NCBI GenBank assembly: GCA_024305405.1
Contig: JAKNDB010000105.1
Span: 1,426,001-1,490,000 of the forward strand
Length of the DNA stretch: 64,000 bases
Source: Dirofilaria immitis
Taxonomy: Eukaryota > Nematoda > Chromadorea > Rhabditida > Onchocercidae
Reading direction: 5' to 3'
The translations under genes were made by a program, and so were the position numbers. Shown piece by piece: positions 12,901 to 26,100 of the stretch (the stretch's first letter is position 1; each line of letters begins with the position of its first letter). The notes beneath the pieces are model-generated. The model ran no database searches, had not been told where the DNA came from, and saw only the letters and a program-made list of their open reading frames with translations.

Positions 12901-15900
12901 TAAGAAACGCCATTTTTCATTCAATTAACAGTAATCTGGACAAACTTATATACGGATAAAAACATTCTTAGAAAAAGGAAATTCAAGATTTATCTCAAAA
13001 AATCCAGAAAGAAGAAATAACTATAAATAACAGATAATACGAAAACCTTTCTACTCAATGTTAAAATAACTGCTGAAAATGATCGCTAAAATTAAGCGTT
13101 TCGATTATTATAGCTCAAACGAAATGAAAAACAAGCTGAAAAAAATAAGGATACATAAACTGGACTAAAAATTCTCACTACAAGGATGACTGAAAATTCT
13201 CAGTACAAAGATTAGAAATTTCAAAAATCAAGTATTCTGAAGAATCGGAAAACCAAGAAAAGAGAACATGAAAAAAATAAAGTGAAAGTAAAATATATAA
13301 TAAAAGAAGAATGAAAAAGATGACTGAAAAGAATTTAAAATTGAATTCAAAAACCAAAGCTAGAGTAAAATAAAACGTGAGGTTCTCACCAAATCATATT
13401 GCAGCACTTATTCGATGAGAGATAAATGTAAAATATGAAGAATTTCAGCATTAAAGGAGAGAATAAAAATGAAAAAAAATCATAAAACCATGGTAATTTT
13501 GTCACGAAATGTACTGAAAAAGTTTTACAATATTTTTACTTTTTTATTAATAAATATACAGTGGAAAGGCTTTAGTTTTTGAATTCAATTTTAACTTCTT
13601 TTCAAATCGATAAGTAGAAACTTTTTTAAAAAACATTACTATTAATTATTAGTAACAAATGTTATATATACATACAAACTTGGATTTGGACATCTAGTAA
13701 GAATAAATGGGGAAGAAACTAGCAAAAATGTTGAACTCCCAATACATGTAGCAATTATTGTATCATTATTTAGGATATCACATTACCAACAACACTGAGA
13801 TTAGTGAATAAATAGTCGAAAGATGAGGTAGAAATGACGCAAATTACTTTTTTTTTAGAAGAAATGAATAAAATTACAGTGAGAAATATGAAAGTCGGTG
13901 AGTTCATGCAGAATAATTAATAGGATCACTGGAATTATAATTAGAGAGACGATAACTGGAGAGAAACTATCTCCTGCCCAAAATATATACCATGAAGAGT
14001 AGCTGTCTTCGAAATAACGACGAAATTCCTCGCCCTGCAGGATTTCCACTAACATAGATAGTATCGAAATATGCGGTCAATAAGAAAACCAAATCTATGT
14101 CCTTTCCTTGCACTATTTTCATTTATGACCTCATTAATACTACTGTGAATAACAATACTTTTGTTATTGACCCACTTCACTAAAACGAAATTTAGTTATG
14201 ACCTTATTTCGACGATCTCAGATTACCAATTCATGGAAAATATATACATATCTTGAACTGGTAATCGAAACCCAGTAAATATCATATTGCTGCGCAATTT
14301 AAAGACTTCTTTCACTAAAGAAATAAAATGTGCCAATTAATTAAATAAGCAAAACCAAAAATAATAATTTCTCAAGGAAATAAGGATGAACATTTTTAAT
14401 CGTTGTCTAGTTCGTAGAAAAAATTGATATCTACTAAAAATTTTGCTAATAATGCGGGCGGAATTATGCACTCAAAAAAAAAAATGAAATACACTAATGG
14501 GCAATCTATCGTAGAGCTATAATTGTGCAAATTTTGAAACCTAGGAATAAATACTTTTAAAATCAATTGTTTGGACTAGTAAAACAATAACTAACTTGCG
14601 AATTCTTCACTATCTTCTGAATCCAGAACTAAAAATCCACAGTCATCAACCAGCTCATGCTCATATGTTTTTTTCGATCAGTTAACTCCACTGGATGCAT
14701 TTCTTGTGTATTCTGTAAAAATAAAAAGATTACAAATTTTAAATCAGCTTCCCAAAGTAAAAGAAAATTTAAGTTTTGCAAATGACTTATTATATAATTT
14801 CACTATTTTCTTCAGTTTAATTACACTTTAATTTAGGATAATATTTTGAAATACTGTCATTTTTTAAAAAAATTTCGTGAGAACATCAAGACAAGTAAAA
14901 AGAGCAAAAACTTACAGACCCAAATTTCTCAGAATTCCACTGTAATAAGAAGTGATAAATGGCATCAACTTTATGTTTTGGTATAGCAAACCAGAATTCT
15001 TGCCTTGCACAATTAGAAATTATATCTTCGGTGCTTGCTGGTGATGAATGCATAGCATCGAGCGCTGCGAATTGTCCTTAAAATCAGAAAATTTTGAAAG
15101 CAACAGAAGCTGTAATATAAAATAAACATAGTTTTTTTTTTTAACTGAATAAGTTGTTATATGAAATTGAAAGCTAAATGGTGTTGCAGATAAATCGTGA
15201 AATTTTAAAAATGAAAAAACTGAAACAGTTTTTGAATTCTATGTTAGATCTCAAGTTTTTATACTATTCAAGAAAGTCTGTAAAATTACCTTTGTCAAAT
15301 TTTTTATTCTTGCTCAGATGAACATGCATGTAATACGACGAATCAGCTACAGCACTTTTTTCGGCTGCTGGAAATGTTTGAGCTAGAGAAAGAAGCTCAT
15401 CTATTGGTTTAAACAAGTCTAGCATCTCATCCATCGATGTAGCACAGAGAGAGCTGTAAAAGAAACAGCGGAAGCGAAATATAAAAGAAACCGAAATAAA
15501 GCATAAAAGGCAACCGAATTAAAATTTACAAAATCTTGAGAAATATAAAGTGAATACAGCAAAACATGCATAAGTTTGTATTAAAATATGCATATTAATT
15601 TCACTGATCTCATTCTTACGAACTAACTAGTCTCCTTCCGATCCAAGTTCTTAATTGACATTTCTACTTTTTTAATTTATTTGACTCAAACATGAATAAT
15701 AATTACCAGTTACTGAAACGACTCAAACAATTTGAAACAAGTTCAATCATTATAATTTTTTATCAATGATATGTAATTTTAGAACAATTAAATAAATATG
15801 AAAATGGAACGTAATTTAATAAGCTATAAAGTTATGTCCATTTTTGATTACTAGTTAGCAATCAGTAAAAAGACAAGAAAAAAAACTTGTTTACGTATTT

Positions 15901-18900
15901 CACCGAATAAAAGAGAAACCGATCCGCATCAATCAAACAATACATTTTTTACTCAGCAATCTCTTAATTAGGATGTCAGTAATTTCAATCTGACAATTAT
16001 CGACGATTCAAAAATTTTATTTTTAATTAATAAATATATGGAAGAATACTTACTGTTTATTTCTCATAGTTTCTTCTCGAAAACGATGAGCTTTTTCTTT
16101 TAACGACAATAATGTAGCCAAATTTTGCTCTTTTCGCGTTTTTGAAATAGCTTTATCCTGATTTAAGAAGAATATTCAGTTATTTTTAAGTATTTTCGCA
16201 GATTTTTTGTTAGAAAATAATGGTGTTCGAACTCAAAACTTGGCATTTGCAATATGATATGAATGAATTATTGAAAAAAGTTAGGCATAAAATACAAATC
16301 AACAATTGGCATTGCCCTAATGTCGAAAAATAAGTCCACAAATAAATAAAGTTTACAAACCGGATAAGCCGGATTTCCGGATTTAATATATACTTCAAAA
16401 AAATGGATTAATAGTTTTTCAAAGTTTTTTTTAAAATTTACATAGCAATCCATGATTCGATCGGCACTTCAAAAGAAAATCAAGAAATATAACAAAGTTA
16501 TATAATTTGAATTTAATTCAAACTGAAGTATAAATTGCCAAAATAAACAATCAGAGGTTATAAAATTATATACTAATGTTGACATTCTCCAGATTTCTTA
16601 TATAGAGTATACAATTAAATTGTAATTTGGAAAGAGGAAGATAATCTGAAACACTTAAAAACGCGAATATCACTTCAAAATGATGACTTAATGCTAATTG
16701 CAATTTTTTTGGTAATAGTACACTTTCATGTACATTATGATTGAAAAATATAAATACACTCTTGCGCAATTCCATAGTGATAACACTCTACAAATTACAT
16801 CACTTCGCATCAAATGATAATCAGCTGCCAATAGAATTAATATGATGCTAAATTAGTATTAAAACATTCTCAAAGCGAAGTTTCTTTGAGTATTAAATTC
16901 ACATTAAGAGCAACCCAAGGAAAAACTGAACATGCTAACCTCAAAAAACGGTATAGTAGGATACTGTGATGAGAATAAACCGCTGCCCATTATCGCGATA
17001 CCTTGTGGCACAGCAGCCACTGCACCAACAGCAGTTTTTGCATGGCTTGCTGCCATTTTAACACTAGTTTGAATACCGGTTTGTAGAGTACCTGCAAAAC
17101 ATTCTTATCCTTTGATATATAAAATTATTTGGTCGATAAGATCTAACTTTGAAAAACAATAAATATAAAGACAGCGGCTAATTGCGAGATATTTTGCAGA
17201 GATCTTAAAATGCTTTACTTGCCAAGTCACATTACATTCTAATCAAATAAAGAAAACAGTCTATATTTTCACAGATTTGTTAGGAGATAAGGAAACAGCC
17301 TATATTTTCACAAATTTGTTAATAATGTTAAAAAAGAGAACAAAATATTATGTTAAAATAATATAACTTTCAATAAAGTATTGTAACAAAAGACTACACA
17401 GTGAAAAAAGATATTGTTCAGAATAACTTTCCAAAATCATTTCAATATAGCACATTTAATTTCAAAAAACTCCCTACTGTCCATTTTACTTAATTTATGC
17501 GGTCGCTATTTACAAAGAAGCATTTTTCGGCTGTTTTGTTAGCCTCGATGCCAATTCCGGACCTCACCTGCAACAGCTTTGCTTTGAGAAACAACTCCTT
17601 GAGCAACTGATTTTGTACCACTCATTGCTGACTGTGTCATACGCTCGGCTCCGGAGGTCACCGAACCACGAATTGTATTTGCATGAGTACTAAAACAAAG
17701 TATTTCTTAAAATTTGTATGACAAAAAAAGACTACCTAAGCCAGTCGTTGTTTCGAAAATCGATAACCGACAAAAACAAATCTCCATCGCAATGAAATGC
17801 AATTACAAGCATTTTAATATGTAAATAAGATTCACCGTTTCACCATAATAAAAATGTACAGAAATAATGACTTCTCAACAAACTACAGTTGGAGTAAAAA
17901 TTATGAAGATAAATTGTTTCACAGATAAAATCTAAACCGACGTTAATGTTCTTCCAAGTTTAGAAAGCGGATTACAAATTAATCCAGTACGCGCATTATC
18001 CACACTGCTCGAAGGATGCGAAGAATACGGCTGCTTATTCTCACTCCTGTCCGAAATTCATATTTATTTCCGAAGGATATTTGATTTTGCGAATATTCAT
18101 CATATCTTAATTTAGAGACAAGAATTATCTCTTGTCTCTAAATTTTAAATTTTAATTTTAATAAAAAACTACAAAAAGCCAAACTCGAGGACATGTCCTT
18201 AAAAATCACTCACCTAGAGATCAAAGTTGTACTCATTTCATCACTTTTCTGCCCTAAAAAGTGCAAACGAATAAAAAAAAAAGATAAAAAACTTTTCCCT
18301 AGTTTGAATTTTTAAAATTAAACCGAAAATTTGAATGAACACAGTAACATGTGTCATATGTACTCTGTTTCAAACCGTTCGACAGATCAGAATAAGTACG
18401 CCGAACAGTTCGAGATACGTTCGCAACAGCATCATCTAATTTATTTCCTTTCTTGACAATCGGCGAGGATTGAAAATTCGATCCAACATATCCAATATGT
18501 AGCTGCAATATAGAGCAACTAGAGGCTATCAAAACTGTAACAACAATTTCCGTAGATTAAAAAAAAAAGTTCTATTCTGAAAAATTTTGTATTTAAAACA
18601 CTTTCATTAATTCATACTTTCAAAGTTAAATAGTACAAGAAAATTTGTGGAGATAAAAATTAGAGATCAAAATTATGTTGTCACTAAATTACGTTGTCAT
18701 TAAATTGTCAGTAAATCATCTCGTTCACCTAAAAAGTGCAAAAAATATAAAGAAAAAACAAAGTGTGAATAAGTTATTAAATGAATACAGTATTTGGATA
18801 ATCGTGATAAAAAAATTTAAAAAGTTGAACTTTCCTTAATAATTTCAACACCTACTCGTCATTTAAGATTCAAAAACTGAAAAATAAAATATGGAAAATT

Positions 18901-21900
18901 ACTGTGAATAAAGCATATAAAGTTTTATATAACTTGCACTTCGTCATATGAGTTACGAAATGGTATAGATGTCAGAAAACATGTGAAAAGGTTGAATGTT
19001 CATCTTCATTCCTGATGAATTCCAAATGCAATGTTATATAAGGTAAGAAATCTCTCAAAGAATAAAATTACAGTAAACAAAATCATAAAAATTTCTTTAC
19101 TAATATATAACAGCAGTTAGAAAGGATATATTTTTGAAAAATAAAAAAAGGTTTTATGCAATTTTATTAAGGAGATTTTATACAGTTTTACTAAACGTTG
19201 AACACATTGTATAATGAAACCCACTTCTTGACTTTTTTTCGTTTTATTTCCAAATCCATGTCATCGAAAAAATTCTCGGCAACTGAACATCTGAAATTAC
19301 AGACACTTCCACTTTATCTCAATAATATCACTACTACCATCATTAACCTGAAATTTACTATTCTTAATCTCCAAGATAATTAGTAATATTATTATTCGTA
19401 TTTCGATGAGCGGATTATAGCCTTTTGATATAAAGTGATACTAGATTTCTTATCCATTTCATAATGCCGTAGAATATCTTCCAGTGATTGACAGAGATGT
19501 TAAAACTTAGTGTCACTTAATTAAATTTACTACTTTCACTTAAAACATTATTACGAATCTATTTAAGCTAATCATTCCAATAATTTGCTACTATTTGCTG
19601 TATACAGCAAATAATTGAGCGCACAATTATCATAATACGAGTGCTATTTACACACATTCAGATTCCTGTAGGAAAAAATGGCCAAAAAAATCGTTAAGAA
19701 AATATTAAACAACATAAAAATAAAAGTCTATTATGAAAAACATTAGCTAAAAGTTAATAAATTCCTAAATTAAAAGAGATAAAATATCTATGAATGAAAA
19801 CTGAAAAACATAGTTAAATAGATGAAATTAGCACCTGCATTTCTATAAATGTTATCTGCCAAATTCTTCGATGCTCTGTTCACAATTCTCTTCTAGAAGT
19901 TGTTGAAAAAGATTAAGCTTCATCCATATTTTATATTTCTTGATATCATTTTTTTGAAATTTGTGAAGCTGAGAAACGAATATCTTCAAAAATAAATTTT
20001 CAAAAGTAATGAAAGTAAAAACCTGACTTGATATGACAAAGTAACTAACAATCACAGGAACAGTAGAACATTCAGGAATAGATGAATCTTCACGAACGAG
20101 ATCGTGAACTTTTCCATCGCCCTTAGCATCGGTTAAAGTCGTGCTCTTAAACATCGTTACAGATACCACTTCTTCAATTCTGAAAAAATATTTCATCATG
20201 AGCAAAATTTTACATAATTGTGGAATTTGAATTGACTAGCATTAGCTTCAATCCAAAAATCTTGTGATAATGAGACTTCCAAAAAACTTCCAAAATTAGA
20301 GAATATGCAGTTAAGGATTCTGGTATATGACATGAGTAATATCGAATTCTTCTGAGATATTCAAGGCATCAGAACGAAAACAAGATCAAAATTCTGTATA
20401 TCTGTTATTACACTAAAGCAGAAATTGAAGAAATAGACTTCCAAAAATGCGAATAAAGATATGCTCCTACATGACATACACTACTAATTATATACAAAAA
20501 CAATCTAATCATGTAATTGGCTAAATTTCTGTCAATTTAACAATGTAATATCTAATGAATAGCAGCAAGTTGCAGAATTACTGAAAGTTTTATAAATGCT
20601 GGAACAGGCATAAATGCGTGACGCAAACTAACTGAGCCATCATAATATACACGTCCTGTCCATTCTGAAGAACCAGAGGATGTACAACGTCTGGATCAAA
20701 CATTAAAGCATTAGGTGTTACCAATAAAGTGCCCGTCACCGTTCCATTCATTTCAGTCATTTGTTTTACCTTAAATTGAACACAACGAATTAGTGAGGAA
20801 AGCGAAATAAATAAATATGAGAAAGAATTAAAAATAAATAAAAAGATAAAGATAATATTTCATGTCTCTATCTGTAATGTATTCTTTCATTTTACAGCTC
20901 TCTTTCTATTTTGAGAGAAAGTTATCTCAACATTAATTTTTCAAAAGAAAAAAACGCAAAAAAATCTCCAGCATGTCTTTTTTAATTCACTCTCATTTCA
21001 TAAAATAAATTTTTCTAAAAACCTTTAGTTTTATGAATCTCTTCATACAGTCAGTATCTGCTTCTTCTACTTCTAATGAATCGATTTTCTTTGAATATAT
21101 TTGGGATCCACTATGCTTTTTAATACAGTTCTTGAAGGATCCGATTTCGTGGTGACACGACCACCTATTTTAACTGCCATTCCAGGTCCACGTTGAATTC
21201 TATCGCCCTCTGCAAAGACGAAATAAATACAATACGTAGTATTCATATTTATTTACCTTCAATTGTTATTCCCAAATTGCCAATAGCTTTTCTGCCATGC
21301 GCTAATAAACAATAACCTGAATAAGAAAAAGATTTCGCATCAATCGATAACCAAAAAGGATATTGCTCTATTTTTCTGTTGAGATTAATGTAGAAATAAA
21401 CGTCGTAAAAACATAGATAACTAACTTGATCCAAATCGGATTAAGATACAAGCCACACTGTTTGCTAATATTTTCCTTAGCGATTTTTAATAAGCTATCA
21501 AGTTACTGAACGATCTATTATATAAGTTCAACGCAAATCTATTCTAAAATATTAAATTCAACAGCAACAGTATATTATATCAAGTAGATAAAAAAAATTC
21601 CTCGCAAAATAATTAACTTTAATTTCCAGTTGCTTAACAATGAATGGCATAATATGGAGCATAAAGGTTACACTTATTATTGCTATTTAATTATAGAAGT
21701 TATTTATATGAGTGGAATGGAATATAATATAAATGAAAATTTTTATGAATCATTTGTGGATTTCGAAATTAAGATAACATTAGATGCTATTTCAATTTCG
21801 AAAAAGCAAAAATGTAACATCATGACTGGAAAAAGCTAAACATAAAAAAATTTTGCATAAAATTAAAAATTTATTCAAAAAAATGATATAGTAATTACAA

Positions 21901-23102
21901 AGTAATAAATGCATAGACTGAGGAAAGAAATGAAATCGAAAAGAAAAAAATTCAAGATAAGAAAGTGGTATTATCTTTGCGTACATATTAGCTTTCAGAA
22001 ATAATTTCATCATCTCTGTTGTTTTGTTAAATTAGCTTCCGAAATAAATTTATTATTACACTGTAAGCATTTGGACAAATACGAATTCACAAGAGGTGGA
22101 TATGATCAGCGCATAGCACTTAAAAATTTATGCAAAAAATGGGATTTCTTTAAAATGCGATGCTATACATGCAACCGTCTCTTTAATTTCGCAAAATACA
22201 ATATTTGACTTATATATTTTGCGAATTTTAACCACACTAATCTACTTTCAACGAACATTATCTGTATCATTTTTGCTAACCGTTTGAATATGCATTGCAT
22301 TCAGGAACTATTGTGGTTTGACTCACAGAGCGATGATTTCCCGAAAGAGTACTAGTTGCATCATTCTCTTTTATCAGATGTGGCACAAGAAGCTTTTGCC
22401 CAGGAAATACCTTCAACACAGTCATATTATCATCTATCAATTTATAAAATGCCGCATATTCATACAAAAACTTTCATGGAGAAATATATAATCTTATGCG
22501 CTGCAACGAATACAATATTTTATCATTAGACAATATGAGAAAAAATTATTAAGCTATTTGAAAATAATTATAACTGAATCTTTCAAACCACTGTGAACAC
22601 CTTCTTGAATTTTCACAAATTATGAGTATTTTTATTGTTTTCATGACCTTTCATCAAAAACAGAAAGACATGGAATGCTGCATATCCAACTATTATTCAA
22701 TGCATCATGTCTGTTGACGATTGTTCGATACAACAGAAAAGAATGTTTTTTTTATTCCCTACTTCTTTACGCTTTGACAATGACTGATTAATTTTCCTTT
22801 CAAGAATACAAGATTAAGTCAATTTTTCAGAGATTAAATATGCTAAAGCATATACCAAATGCATCACAATTCAAATATATAATATTATTTCAAATTTTTG
22901 TTTTTATACGCGCATTCGATCGACCAAGTGCTTTCTATAAATCAATTCTAAATATTTAAAACTACAACAGTAAACGTCAAAAAAACTATAAATTTACCAT
23001 TCGTGTTGCAAGTCGATTCATCTTCATCAGCTCACCAACTGTACAATCATGTACTGCAGCAATACGTTCAATCGAATCTGATTGCGTCACCGTATATTCC
23101 AT
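1300..23102 (-). CDS. lmd-3: OXR1/NCOA7-family LysM-GRAM-TLDc protein, long isoform (C. elegans lmd-3 type)
   Basis: OXR1-family proteins protect against oxidative damage, and their TLDc domain binds the V-ATPase. Exons (minus): 22998-23102, 22281-22410, 21257-21316, 21023-21209, 20633-20769, 20023-20179, 19835-19892, 18364-18534, 18214-18253, 17568-17689, 16940-17091, 16054-16157, 15290-15453, 14916-15076, 14596-14712, 2401-2576, 2197-2291, 1780-1955, 1300-1528. All junctions are GT-AG and all phases close to 847 residues once one base is restored at each of 21117-21121, 14668-14674 and 1839-1844. Visible domains: LysM (about residues 2-47, ending FPGQKLLVP), GRAM-like (about 150-235, LLVTPNALMFDP then EEVVSV), the family's EFWFAIP segment (about 553), and TLDc (about 675-847, PARAAGYPW, GGHYGLWLDSDLDHG). 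The ATG abuts a 3' splice site (tag|ATG), so it is either a trans-spliced start or an internal exon; upstream exons cannot be excluded. Confidence 0.9.
7120..7190. repeat. Imperfect tandem duplication in the large intron
   Basis: AGCTATATCTTTCAC at 7120 recurs as AGCCATATCTTTCAC at 7155, a period of about 35 bases with diverged flanks. Non-coding. Confidence 0.6.
9955..9980. repeat. (AT)n microsatellite bordering the rDNA insert
   Basis: Uninterrupted AT dinucleotides immediately left of the 28S fragment. A shorter TATATATA stretch borders the right end of the insert at about 10249-10259. Confidence 0.95.
9980..10072 (-). pseudogene. 28S rRNA gene fragment (nuclear, partial, inverted)
   Basis: On the minus strand the sequence matches the conserved 5' part of 28S rRNA: TGCAGCCCAAAG, GGTGGTAAAC, CATCTAAGGCTAAATA, CACGAGACCGATAG, then AACAAGTACCGTGAGGGAAA. 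It lies head-to-head with the 18S fragment, an order not found in an rDNA unit. It is truncated and flanked by an AT dinucleotide run. Confidence 0.88.
10075..10250 (+). pseudogene. 18S rRNA gene fragment (nuclear, partial)
   Basis: The stretch carries conserved internal 18S sequence in sense on the plus strand: the TTGAAAAAATTAGAGTGCTC block, then TCGTGCATGGAATAATAAAA, GGTTCTATTTTGTTGGTTTT, TGATCTGAGATAATGGTTAA and GGGGGCATTCGTAT. This is the nematode form of the central 18S region. It is truncated on both sides and cannot encode a working rRNA. The left boundary is approximate. Confidence 0.85.
10955..11030. repeat. AT-rich palindromic repeat block around TATATGCATATA
   Basis: Two TATATGCATATA-type palindromes and two copies of ATAAATTTGAT occur within about 75 bases. 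Low-complexity sequence, no further function inferred. Confidence 0.5.
17252..17325. repeat. Two-copy 39-base tandem duplication in an intron
   Basis: Copies begin at 17252 and 17291 and share CTATATTTTCACA followed by ATTTGTTA, with a few substitutions. It lies in the intron between exons 17568-17689 and 16940-17091 of the OXR1-family gene. Confidence 0.75.
17942..18046 (-). other. Candidate cassette or alternative terminal exon in the OXR1-family gene
   Basis: After acceptor cggacag, the phase left by exon 18214-18253 opens a serine/proline-rich reading frame (contains QPYSSHPSSSVDNARTG) running to TAG at 17932-17934. If spliced at the weak donor gtcggt it is 105 nt, a multiple of three, and joins exon 17689 in phase. 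If not spliced, it gives a truncated LysM-GRAM protein. Base composition is clearly richer in GC than the surrounding intron. No homologue recognised. Confidence 0.45.
18109..18144. repeat. Perfect 15-bp inverted repeat with 6-base loop
   Basis: Arm 18109-18123 (aatttagagacaaga) pairs perfectly with 18130-18144 around the loop attatc. It sits in the intron just upstream (minus strand) of the candidate alternative exon at 17942-18046, where a hairpin in the pre-mRNA could influence exon choice (inference). Confidence 0.8.
20023..21209 (-). other. GRAM-like domain exons of the OXR1-family gene
   Basis: Exons 21023-21209, 20633-20769 and 20023-20179 encode the GRAM-like region that follows LysM in OXR1 proteins. 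The match is residue-for-residue in style around GTVTGTLLVTPNALMFDP and EEVVSVTMF. Splicing at gttagt (20627-20632, minus) gives no gap relative to the family spacing between the NG and EEVV motifs. The first exon needs one base restored at 21117-21121. Confidence 0.85.
22281..23102 (-). other. LysM domain exons of the OXR1-family gene
   Basis: Two exons encode a LysM motif. The first reads EYTVTQSDSIERIAAVHDC and continues through TVGELMKMNRLATRM; the second begins VFPGQKLLVP. The junction is phase 0. This order matches the N-terminal LysM of OXR1/NCOA7 proteins, which is intracellular and not known to bind peptidoglycan. Confidence 0.88.
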
Positions 23103-26100
23103 CTACGAAGGAGAAATAGGATGAATACACATCTCGGAAAAAATTTATCTCATGTTAAATAGCAAATATATATTTAAAAAAAGTTATTTTTTTCCACAGT
23201 TCTACTTTACCAGATTAATTTTAAATTTCTAAAAACGAAATATTCCTTATAGTAGAGAATTTAGAACTGTAAACTATAATTTGAATGAGGCAATTAGTTT
23301 AGCTGTAAATCAGAATAAACTAATCTAAAGTACTGGAATCATAATGATAGTATACAGCAATAGAGAATTAGTAAATAATAATAACAAATCAGTAATGTGA
23401 TGTGTAAAAATATACGGTTTCAGTTGTAAATGCGTTTAAGTATGTCAATAACTGAAACAAAACTGATAAATTACTCATTCATCGAGCCAAATAATATTTT
23501 TTATCCATGTATTAGAGAAAGAGATTTCGAATTCCACTCTTTGAAATAACTTTTCTCTATCAACAATAAAAGTAGAAAAGATTTTATAAGAAACAAACTT
23601 TCAGAATAATTAGAACCAGTAAAATATAGTTCTTAATCGGGCTGCAGTAACGATTTTAGATATTGCTTTAATGAAGTTTTATCATTAAGAACGGCATAAC
23701 AATATAATCATGAAATTGTAATTTAATAAAGGTAATTAAAATTGAAATTTCTATACGCTAACCAAGACAAATCTATTTTAATCTCTTCTTAAATGTACTG
23801 ATCAAAGGATAAAGATATTCCTGAGTCTAAGACCAGAACAAAAACTGATATAGAGAATTGAAGTCAAAGCGTGAAACTACAAACATAATTCTTATACAAC
23901 AAAATTAGAAAGTCGGTAAATAGAAAAATGTATGACAGAGACTCAAATATGCCCGAATTTACATCCTAAAACGTGGAAAATAACATTTGTGAGGCTAATA
24001 AGCGGATATGAATCCTGTTTTGCAGTGGAGAGAAAACTTTTTTGAATAAAAATATTTTAGAACTAATATTGAAACTGATTTCATTTGCACTATTTCTTTT
24101 CCTATCATCTCATTTTCAATTTCTTACTCCATCGACCAAAATATAGATGAAGGATAAGGCGCGATTTTGCCAGTTGTACTGGAAATAGAATAAAATGTCA
24201 TCTTCCACTCATTCGATCTGGAAAAAGCCCTACTTTTAATGGGATGATAAATCAGGAATTTTCTAAGCAGAAAACCAAATATGTTTCCAAAAAAAACATT
24301 ATAAAAGGATCACGAGACTGATCAAGTCTTTGAAATCTGATCATAGTTATATTATTTATATGTTGTATCATGAAAGTATGCTCACTGTATATAAAGTGAT
24401 AAAATTATGATTTCAAATTAAAAATAGAAAATTTTATAGTGATTTCAAACTCTTGTCGACAAGGAATCAATAATGTATGCATCAAGTTACTTAATTTATT
24501 TTAAAATGTATTACTTTTATGGACATTGAAAGTCTACAAGCATCAATGAATCCATGGAATCTCTACTAAATATCAATTAAAGTTACTTGATAGTCTAATT
24601 AACTGATGAATAATTAAAACGATTAGAGGAAAGGCTAACGAAAGAATATTTATGAAATCAACATCGGTTATAAAGATATAACGTTGTATGAAAAATCATA
24701 TATTCTATCAACGATATATCAGATGTAATGCCGGATGAATGTTGATTTCTTTAACTTTGTTTGATAATACTTCGAATAATAGTCAAAAATTAGTTAATTC
24801 GAATGAATAATTCTAGGATTTGGCGAAAGTTTATATTTTATGACAAAAACGAACTATATCACACACTGACCGAATAAACGAAGTAATGAAGGAGTTAGGA
24901 ATAGATATAAACAGATGTTTCTAATCTTCCACTATGAAAATTTCATTTAAGCGCATTCCATGAGAAAAACAATTTTATTAGAGCATATAAAAGGGTGCTT
25001 GTTTGCTCTATAAACGAAAATAATGTATTTCACGGGACCTCTAATTCTCCGACTTACATAACACTTTTTGGTTGTTTTCTTCAGTGAAAAACCTTTCGAT
25101 GTCCAAAAACAAAATATTCAACTCATAAATAATGATACTAATATCCCACAAATGTGATCTGAAATACTGCACATAAAAATAATACCACCGCAGACGTAAA
25201 CAAAAATCCTTAGTCCTTTTCAATTTGGAATTCGCTTCTATCAAGAGACATTCGCTATAAAAACGAACTTACAATTTTAATTATCTTTCAATTATAAAAG
25301 TTTAAAATTCCTTTGATTTATGCTAGAATTTCAATCACTAAAAACCAATCATATAGGGGGATGAATAACATGACAGGTGTTCATTAGGAATCTAACCAAG
25401 AACTTGCCTGTCGCATTGGGGCAGCAATGACTCGCTGAAAGAGGTTCAATAAGATCTTCTGAAAAAAGAAAAAAGGCTAACTCAAAATCTTGAGTGGTAG
25501 CTCGATCAGAAATAGTGAAAAGCAAAATGAGGTAAATTTGAAAGAATTTGTCAATAAAACTGATAAATATGAAAGAAACAAAAAAATTCTTTGTGTTACT
25601 GTACATCGAAAGAAACGAAAAAATGAATGTAAAACAAAGAAAAAAGATAACGGTGTTTGGTAAGTTTGAAGCCTAATGATTTAAGGCTTTATTGACATTA
25701 CTAACCCCATTATATGTTTAAGTGATATTCACAACTTGCAAATAAAAGCACATAAAAAAATAAAAATTTTGTTTAAGGCAGAGTCAGGAGTGGAAATTTA
25801 GCAGTCAAAGCTGAAGGTTGATGTGTAAATGGAAATATAGACAGAAGCTTATTGGACTTGAGTTGGCTACAATATACTCTATATTAATGTTATTGAATTT
25901 GATTTCAAAATTCTAAAAATTAAAGTTTCAACTTTGGGATTTCTGCAAAACTTTGTGCGTTCACACTGAAAATTGAAAAAAGATAGATATAAATTCATAT
26001 GCATAGGTGTACAAAATATTATAAAGAATGAATTATCGTTTGGAACTAATCATTTATAACAAATAATTACTAATGACCAAATTCCATGTTGATATCGAAA

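Larger units (their letters stand above)
2577..14595 (-). other. 12-kb intron of the OXR1-family gene
   Basis: This intron separates the EFWF-region exons from the TLDc exons and dwarfs the other introns of the gene (mostly under 1 kb; the largest otherwise is 1.3 kb). It contains the alternative first exon (4422-5312), an rDNA-derived insert near 10 kb, an imperfect tandem repeat near 7.1 kb and an AT repeat at 9955-9980. Apart from these I see only AT-rich non-coding sequence. Confidence 0.7.

Noticed and set aside
1300..23102. Calling the OXR1-family gene a pseudogene
   Set aside because: Three frame breaks all lie in homopolymers and have the same sign, while splice sites, phases and conserved residues are intact over 19 exons. 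Assembly error is the simpler explanation.
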